Shown here in pieces: positions 58,928-64,000 of a stretch of 64,000 bases of DNA; positions within the stretch are counted from its first letter, which is position 1, and every line of letters starts with the position of its first letter. The position numbers and the translations under genes are program-made. Origin of the DNA: Gammaproteobacteria bacterium (GTDB lineage Bacteria > Pseudomonadota > Gammaproteobacteria > Burkholderiales > Burkholderiaceae_D). Below the pieces are notes generated by a model. The model searched no databases. It was not told the DNA's origin and saw only the letters and a list, made by a program, of their open reading frames with translations. The DNA lies in NCBI GenBank assembly GCA_903970185.1, contig CAJCIC010000002.1, positions 1 through 64,000 on the forward strand. The letters are read 5' to 3'.

Positions 58928-60217
58928 ATGGTTCCTCATCTCATGACCGCGTTGTCCGGCCCGCTTCTGGACCTGGAAAAGCGCATTCTCGACGCGACGC
59001 CCGCGATCGAGCGCTGGTTCCGGCTCGAGTGGCAGGAGCACACGCCGCCGTTTTACTGTTCCGTCGATCTGCGCAATGCCGGCTTCAAGCTGGCGCCGGT
59101 CGATACCAACCTGTTTCCCGGCGGATTTAACAACCTGTCCCCCGACGTCTTGCCGCTCGCCGTGCAGGCGGCGATGGCTGCAATCGAGAAGATCTGCCCG
59201 GACGCGCGCAATCTGCTTCTGATCCCGGAAAATCACACGCGCAACACCTTTTACCTGCAAAACGTCGCGAGACTCTCGGCGATCCTGCGGCAAACCGGGC
59301 TTAACGTGCGCCTGGGCAGCCTGAACCCCGAGATCGAGGAGCCCACCCGGGTCGATCTGCCCGATGGCCAGTATCTGATGCTCGAGCCCCTGATCAGAAG
59401 CGCAAGGCGGCTCGGCCTGAAGAATTTCGATCCCTGCGCGATCCTCCTTAACAACGACCTGTCCTTGGGCATACCCGAGGTGTTAAAGGGCCTCAACGAG
59501 CAGTTCGTCCTGCCCCCGCTTCACGCCGGCTGGGCCGTCAGGCGCAAGTCGAACCACTTTGCCGCCTACGACGACGTGGCCAAGAAGTTCGCGAAGATGC
59601 TCGATATCGATGCGTGGATGATCAATCCGTATTTCATGCCTTGCTCGGACATCGATTTTCATGAGCGCACCGGCGAAGAATGCCTGGCTGAAGCGGTCGA
59701 TGCGCTGCTTGTCAAGATTCGCAAGAAGTATCGCGAGTACGGCATCAGCGAGCAGCCCTTCGTGATCGTCAAGGCGGATGCCGGCACCTACGGCATGGGC
59801 GTGATGAGCGTGAAGGACGCCTCCGAGGTGAGAAACCTCAATCGCAAGACGCGCAACAAGATGTCGGTGGTGAAAGAGGGCCTCGAAGTCAGCCAGGTGA
59901 TCGTGCAGGAAGGCGTCTATACCTCGGAGAACATGAACGAAGGCGTGGCCGAGCCCGTGGTCTACATGGTCGATCGCTATGTCGTGGGCGGCTTCTACCG
60001 CGTCCATGCAGAACGCGGCAACGACGAAAACCTGAACGCGCCTGGCATGCAGTTCGTGCCGCTGCCCTTTGCCTCGAGCTGCAACCTTCCCGACCCGGGC
60101 CAGCGCCCAAGCGCGGCGCCGAACCGTTTCTACGCCTATGGCGTGGTCGCGCGCCTGGCGCTGCTTGCCGCGGCGCTCGAACTCGAACGCACCGATCCGA
60201 ATCCAGAGATCTATTGA
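58928..60217 (+). CDS. gshA: Glutamate--cysteine ligase, ATP-grasp type
   Basis: 429 residues from ATG 58928. The protein matches the proteobacterial ATP-grasp GshA family rather than the E. coli GshA fold: YCSVDLRNAGFKLAPVDTNLFPGGFNNL, IPENHTRNTFYL, FVIVKADAGTYGMGVMSV, and VVYMVDRYVVGGFYRVH. It joins glutamate and cysteine using ATP, the first step of glutathione synthesis. gshB begins nine bases later, so both steps are made together. Confidence 0.93.
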   Translation: MVPHLMTALSGPLLDLEKRILDATPAIERWFRLEWQEHTPPFYCSVDLRNAGFKLAPVDTNLFPGGFNNLSPDVLPLAVQAAMAAIEKICPDARNLLLIPENHTRNTFYLQNVARLSAILRQTGLNVRLGSLNPEIEEPTRVDLPDGQYLMLEPLIRSARRLGLKNFDPCAILLNNDLSLGIPEVLKGLNEQFVLPPLHAGWAVRRKSNHFAAYDDVAKKFAKMLDIDAWMINPYFMPCSDIDFHERTGEECLAEAVDALLVKIRKKYREYGISEQPFVIVKADAGTYGMGVMSVKDASEVRNLNRKTRNKMSVVKEGLEVSQVIVQEGVYTSENMNEGVAEPVVYMVDRYVVGGFYRVHAERGNDENLNAPGMQFVPLPFASSCNLPDPGQRPSAAPNRFYAYGVVARLALLAAALELERTDPNPEIY

Positions 60218-60226
60218 TATCGGGTC

Positions 60227-61177
60227 ATGGACTACCTTTTCATCGCCGATCCCCTTGAAGAATTCAAGATCTACAAGGATTCGACGTTTGCGATGATGCA
60301 GGAGGTGGCGGCGCGCGGCCACCGCATCTTCCACAGCCAGGTCGGGCAACTGGCGAGACTCGAATCCGGCGTTGTCGAGTCAGGCGTGCGTGAAATCGTG
60401 CTGACGGGCGATCCCCACAGCTGGTACCTGGCCAAGGACGCAGTCGCGCGCGCGCTCGCTGCCTTCGATGCGGTGGTGATGAGAAAGGACCCGCCGTTTG
60501 ATCTCGAATATGTCGTTGCCACCTACCTTCTGGAGTTGGCCGAGACCCAGGGCGCCCGCGTCTACAACCGCCCGGGTGCGATTCGCAGCCACAACGAGAA
60601 GTTTGCCATCACCGGCTTTCCCGATCTCATCGCACCGACCCTTGTGACCCGTGACGTGGCGCGCCTGCGCGCGTTTCACGCGACGCACAAGGACATCATC
60701 GTCAAGCCGCTTGACGGCATGGGCGGGATGGGCATTTTTCGCGTGCGCGAGGACGAACTCAACTTTGGCGTCATCCTCGAGACCGTCTCCGAGCTCGGTG
60801 CGCGCACGGTCATGGCGCAGCGCTACATTCCCGAAATCGTCGATGGTGACAAGCGCATCCTCCTCATCGATGGCGAGCCGGTCCCGTTTGCGCTCGCGCG
60901 CGTGCCACAGGGCAAGGAAATCCGCGGCAACCTCGCAGCCGGGGGCGTCGGCCGTGCGCAGCCGCTTTCGCCGCGCGACCTGCACATTGCAACCACGCTT
61001 GGGCCGACCTTGCGCGAGCGGGGATTGTTGCTTGTCGGATTGGACGTGATCGGCGATTATCTGACCGAAGTCAATGTGACGAGCCCGACCTGTTTTCGTG
61101 AAATCATGGATCAGTCGGGTTTCCCGGTTGCAGCGCGCTTTGTCGACGCCATCGAAGCCCGCTTGCGGCTCCATTGA
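60227..61177 (+). CDS. gshB: Glutathione synthetase
   Basis: 316 residues, normal GshB length. It starts MDYLFIADPLEEFKIYKDSTFAMMQEVAARGH and has MRKDPPFDLEYVVATYLLE, the substrate loop NRPGAIRSHNEKFAIT, ATP-grasp KPLDGMGGMGIFRV, and metal-binding VGLDVIGDYLTEVNVTSPT. It adds glycine to gamma-glutamylcysteine. It is followed closely by a small membrane protein and the PTS genes in the conserved betaproteobacterial order. Confidence 0.95.
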   Translation: MDYLFIADPLEEFKIYKDSTFAMMQEVAARGHRIFHSQVGQLARLESGVVESGVREIVLTGDPHSWYLAKDAVARALAAFDAVVMRKDPPFDLEYVVATYLLELAETQGARVYNRPGAIRSHNEKFAITGFPDLIAPTLVTRDVARLRAFHATHKDIIVKPLDGMGGMGIFRVREDELNFGVILETVSELGARTVMAQRYIPEIVDGDKRILLIDGEPVPFALARVPQGKEIRGNLAAGGVGRAQPLSPRDLHIATTLGPTLRERGLLLVGLDVIGDYLTEVNVTSPTCFREIMDQSGFPVAARFVDAIEARLRLH

Positions 61178-61201
61178 AAGCCGAACACCGATGGGGGTGC
61201 A

Positions 61202-61441
61202 ATGAATCAGAACAGTGCCGCTGAAACCAGCGTCGATCTGCCCGAGGAGATCAAGGACGTGCTGGCCGCGACGACCACGCGCATTGTCAACCGCGCCATC
61301 GAACAGCGGGTCGAGCGCGTGGTCAGCGTCGATCGCAGGAATCGCGAGATCGGCGAGCGCCTGTGGCGGCCCTCGATGCTGGTGCTGCTGGGCATTTTCG
61401 TTGCTGCCTTCATCTGGCTGGTGATCGGTGTACTGCATTAG
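61202..61441 (+). CDS. Small single-span membrane protein
   Basis: 79 residues. The first 55 residues are hydrophilic and helical (LPEEIKDVLAATTTRIVNRAIEQRVERVV), and one hydrophobic segment near the end (about 58-77, MLVLLGIFVAAFIWLVIGVL) would anchor it by its C-terminus. GGGGGTGCA precedes the ATG. I do not recognise a family. It lies between gshB and the EIIA gene, 24 bases after the former and 12 before the latter, so it is probably part of the same transcript. Confidence 0.65.
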   Translation: MNQNSAAETSVDLPEEIKDVLAATTTRIVNRAIEQRVERVVSVDRRNREIGERLWRPSMLVLLGIFVAAFIWLVIGVLH

Positions 61442-61453
61442 GTCGTCGACTTC

Positions 61454-61948
61454 GTGATTGCACGCGTCGCGGTCCTGATCGTCGCACACGCGCCCCTGGC
61501 CAGCGCGCTTCGCGCCTGCGCCGAGCATGTCTACGCCTGCGCCCCCGAGGCCCTTGCCGCGCTGGCGGTGATCGATGTCGCCGCCAACGCCGAGCATCAA
61601 GCGGAAGTGGCGCGCGCGCTGGTAAGTGTCGCTGCAATCGAGCGTGGCCGGGGCGTACTGGTGCTGACCGATCTTTTTGGGGCGAGTCCGGCAAACATCG
61701 CAAGCCAGCTTGCCAAGCCAGGCGAGATCGAGGTCGTGACCGGCGTCAACCTGCCGATGCTGCTCGGCGCGCTTTGCTATTGCGACCAGTTAAGCGTCAC
61801 GGCGCTTGCCGAAAAAGCGCAAACGGGCGGATCCTCAGGTGTCATGAAGCTCGCCGCCACGCCGCCGCAGAATCAGCGGCTGGCGCGCGCAACAGACGTC
61901 ACGCAAAAAGACGACCATGCCGCAACGCGACTGCAAGATCAGCAATAA
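61454..61948 (+). CDS. PTS EIIA component, mannose/fructose type
   Basis: 164 residues from GTG 61454. It starts IARVAVLIVAHAPLASAL, in which His12 is the expected phosphorylated residue, and continues with VLVLTDLFGASPANIAS and VVTGVNLPMLLGAL, both signatures of the EIIA-Man fold. The 30-residue C-terminal extension (from about residue 135) overlaps the start of ptsH by 32 bases. No EIIB, EIIC or EIID gene is visible, so it is likely a regulatory component. Confidence 0.9.
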   Translation: MIARVAVLIVAHAPLASALRACAEHVYACAPEALAALAVIDVAANAEHQAEVARALVSVAAIERGRGVLVLTDLFGASPANIASQLAKPGEIEVVTGVNLPMLLGALCYCDQLSVTALAEKAQTGGSSGVMKLAATPPQNQRLARATDVTQKDDHAATRLQDQQ

Positions 61949-62186
61949 ACTCGGGTTGCACGCCCGCGCCTCGGCCAAGCTGACCCAGCTCGCCGCCAAG
62001 TACCCCTGCGAGGTGTGGATGACGCGCAATGGCCGCCGCGTCAACGCCAAGAGCATCATGGGCGTGATGATGCTGGCCGCGGGCAAGGGCGCTGACGTCA
62101 CGATCGAGACCATTGGCGATGAAGCCGAAGAGGCACTCGATGCACTTGAGGCGCTCATCAACAACAAGTTTGACGAGGGCAGCTAG
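61917..62186 (+). CDS. ptsH: Phosphocarrier protein HPr
   Basis: 89 residues. The active-site motif NKLGLHARASAKL carries His15, and VNAKSIMGVMMLAAGKG carries Ser46, the possible HPr-kinase site. The ending EALDALEALINNKF is typical. HPr takes phosphate from enzyme I and gives it to EIIA. It overlaps the EIIA gene by 32 bases and precedes ptsI by 45 bases. Confidence 0.96.
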   Translation: MPQRDCKISNKLGLHARASAKLTQLAAKYPCEVWMTRNGRRVNAKSIMGVMMLAAGKGADVTIETIGDEAEEALDALEALINNKFDEGS

Positions 62187-62231
62187 GCAGCCGTCGCAAG
62201 GTGATTTGTGTTTACGACTTGATGGGCGCAG

Positions 62232-63974
62232 ATGGCATTCATCCTTCACGGCATCGCGGTCTCCGGTGGCATCGCCATCGGCCGCGCGCATTTGATTGCG
62301 CCTGCCGCCCTTGAGGTCGCGCACTACCTGGTTCCCCTCGAACACATCGAAGCCGAGGTGCATCGTTTCGACGACGCCGTCGCTACGGTTGTCAACGAGC
62401 TGTATTCGGTCGAAAGCGAGCTGCCCGCGGACTCGCCGCCGGAATTTGCCGCGCTGCTCGAATTGCACCGGCTGATCCTGCAGGACCCGCTGCTCTCCGA
62501 GGAGCCGCAAAACCTGATTCGCGAGCGCCGCTACAACGCTGAATGGGCGCTGACCCAGCAGTTGCAGGCGGCGGTTGCCCAGTTCGAGGAAATCGAGGAC
62601 GAATACATCGCGGCACGGCGCGCCGACGTCGCGCAGGTGGTCGAGCGCGTGCTCAAGGTCCTGACCGGAACGGCTGGCGATCTCGGCCTGTCGTCTCCGG
62701 GCGATGATGTCGTCATCATCGCCCACGACATCGCGCCTGCGGACATGATGCAGTTCAAGAAACGCGTCTTCGGCGGCTTTGCCACCGATCTCGGTGGCGC
62801 CACCTCGCATACCGCGATCGTCGCCCGCAGCCTCGATATCCCGGCGGTGGTCGGCGTTGGCAACGCGGCGCGCCTGATCCAGCAGGACGAGCTTGTCATC
62901 ATCGACGGTGATGCCGGTGTCATCATCGCCGAGCCGAGCGCGATCATTCTCGAGGAGTACCGCCACAAGCGCCGCCACCTCGAACTGCAGCGCGACCGCC
63001 TCAAGCGCCTGCGCTACATGCCGGCGCGCACCCTCGACGATGCGCCGATCGAGCTGCACGCCAATATCGAATTGCCAAGCGATTGCGCCATGGCGGTCGA
63101 GGTCGGGGCCACCGGCGTCGGCCTTTATCGCACGGAGTTTCTCTTCATGAACCGCTCGGGGCAGCTTCCCGACGAGGAGGAACAGTATCTCGCCTACAGA
63201 AGCGTGATCGACGCCATGGGCGGTGCGCCCGTGACCATTCGCACCCTCGATGTCGGTGCCGACAAGTCGCTCGATGGCGAAGCGCCGGTGGATTCGGGGA
63301 ATCCAGCGCTAGGCCTGCGCGCCATCCGCTACTGCCTGTCCGAGCCGCAAATGTTCCTGACGCAGTTGCGCGCCATCTTGCGCGCTTCGGCGCACGGGGC
63401 GACGCGCCTTTTGCTGCCGATGCTCGCCCACGTCCAGGAAATCGACCAGACACACGCGCTTCTCGATCAGGCCAGGGCGCAGCTGGTTGCGCGCAAGCAG
63501 GCCTTCGACCCGGCGATGCCGGTGGGCGGCATGATCGAGATTCCAGCGGCGGCATTGAGCCTGTCGAGTTTCGTCAAGCGCCTCGATTTCCTCTCGATTG
63601 GCACCAACGACCTGATCCAGTACACGCTTGCGATCGATCGCACCGACAATGCCGTGGCGCATCTTTATGACCCGCTGCATCCGGCCGTGCTTCATCTTGT
63701 TGCCCACACCATCAGCGTTGGCCATCGCGCCAATCTGCCTGTCGCGGTGTGCGGCGAGATGGCAGGCGATGCCCGCCTGACGCGCCTCCTGCTTGGCCTT
63801 GGCCTTAGGGAGTTCTCGATGCACCCGGCGCAAATGCTAAGCGTCAAGCAGGAGGTCCTGCTCTCGGACCTGACGCACTGCCAGGCGGTGGCCAAGAAGG
63901 TGCTGGCTTCCGGCGAGCCACAGCGCATCCGGGCGCTGGTGGCGGGCCTGGCACGGGGCACGACCAGCACGTGA
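62232..63974 (+). CDS. ptsI: PTS enzyme I (phosphoenolpyruvate-protein phosphotransferase)
   Basis: 580 residues, full length. The N-terminal HPr-binding domain is followed by the phosphohistidine domain, with H193 in GGATSHTAIVARSLDIPAVVG. The C-terminal PEP-binding barrel has GATGVGLYRTEFLFM, LSIGTNDLIQYTLAIDRTDN, and the catalytic cysteine in AVCGEMAGD. It starts the phosphorelay by taking phosphate from phosphoenolpyruvate. It is the last gene in the window, with 26 bases left after its stop. Confidence 0.96.
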   Translation: MAFILHGIAVSGGIAIGRAHLIAPAALEVAHYLVPLEHIEAEVHRFDDAVATVVNELYSVESELPADSPPEFAALLELHRLILQDPLLSEEPQNLIRERRYNAEWALTQQLQAAVAQFEEIEDEYIAARRADVAQVVERVLKVLTGTAGDLGLSSPGDDVVIIAHDIAPADMMQFKKRVFGGFATDLGGATSHTAIVARSLDIPAVVGVGNAARLIQQDELVIIDGDAGVIIAEPSAIILEEYRHKRRHLELQRDRLKRLRYMPARTLDDAPIELHANIELPSDCAMAVEVGATGVGLYRTEFLFMNRSGQLPDEEEQYLAYRSVIDAMGGAPVTIRTLDVGADKSLDGEAPVDSGNPALGLRAIRYCLSEPQMFLTQLRAILRASAHGATRLLLPMLAHVQEIDQTHALLDQARAQLVARKQAFDPAMPVGGMIEIPAAALSLSSFVKRLDFLSIGTNDLIQYTLAIDRTDNAVAHLYDPLHPAVLHLVAHTISVGHRANLPVAVCGEMAGDARLTRLLLGLGLREFSMHPAQMLSVKQEVLLSDLTHCQAVAKKVLASGEPQRIRALVAGLARGTTST

Positions 63975-64000
63975 ATGACGACGTGAGCGACGACGGCACC

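Noticed and set aside
61899-63059. A 386-codon open frame opposite ptsH and ptsI.
   Set aside because: Both plus-strand genes have complete catalytic motifs, and the opposite frame has no recognisable domain.

Overview
This 64 kb window is one contiguous stretch of a GC-rich proteobacterial chromosome. It is almost entirely coding, with short intergenic gaps (none over 300 bases) and many ATGA/GTGA start-stop overlaps. Several markers point to a betaproteobacterium, most likely Burkholderiales or a close relative: smg-dprA-lysM opposite def-fmt-rsmB-ntrYX, the small families DUF3567, DUF1840 and DUF4390, the order ubiK-glnK-amtB-gshA-gshB-EIIA-HPr-EI, and an ATP-grasp type GshA. No rRNA, tRNA, insertion sequence, prophage or CRISPR array was seen, so the lineage call rests on gene content only. 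Position 1 cuts the first gene. The last gene, ptsI, is complete.

Layout. 1-2.4 kb: tail of an LhgO-like FAD oxidoreductase, a DUF488 protein, an HNH endonuclease and a glutathione S-transferase. 2.5-10.1 kb: a molybdenum hydroxylase cluster of the form II CoxL type (xdhC divergent from coxS-coxL-coxM, then coxD-coxE-coxG), with an intrinsic terminator between coxM and coxD. 10.1-17.6 kb: a secreted low-complexity protein, a SET-domain protein, a PLP enzyme, an Ada/AlkA fusion with ogt, a LysR regulator and a membrane adenylate cyclase. 17.7-22.7 kb: a branched-chain amino-acid type ABC operon, livJ-G-F-H-M, with its terminator. 22.8-28.4 kb: topB, smg, a motif-poor dprA and a LysM protein on the minus strand. 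28.5-36.4 kb: a plus-strand run def-fmt-lysE-rsmB-DUF4390-ntrY-ntrX, then a small CobW-like protein and a DUF3567 protein. 36.4-40.2 kb: metH behind a leader that reads as a SAM-II riboswitch joined to a rho-independent terminator.

40.3-47.7 kb: a lipoprotein hydrolase, a DUF2167 protein, an aminotransferase, a lysophospholipase-like hydrolase with DUF1840, a small lipoprotein and a DHA2-type MFS pump. 48-51.6 kb: a pqiA-pqiA-pqiB-pqiC lipid-transport locus. 51.6-56.2 kb: an ABC ATPase with a fused ABC-2 permease/M1 peptidase. 56.2-58.7 kb: ubiK and a glnK-amtB operon behind a sigma-54 type promoter. 58.9-64 kb: glutathione synthesis (gshA, gshB), a small membrane protein and a PTS phosphorelay (EIIA, HPr, EI) with no sugar permease in view.

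The items most worth a second look are the SAM-II/terminator switch on metH, where a mutually exclusive antiterminator pairing can be read directly from the sequence; the internal terminator of the cox cluster; the dprA that lacks the canonical family motifs; the P-loop-less CobW-like protein beside ntrYX; the NtrX without an AAA+ domain; and the permease-peptidase fusion. I found no clearly undescribed multi-gene system.
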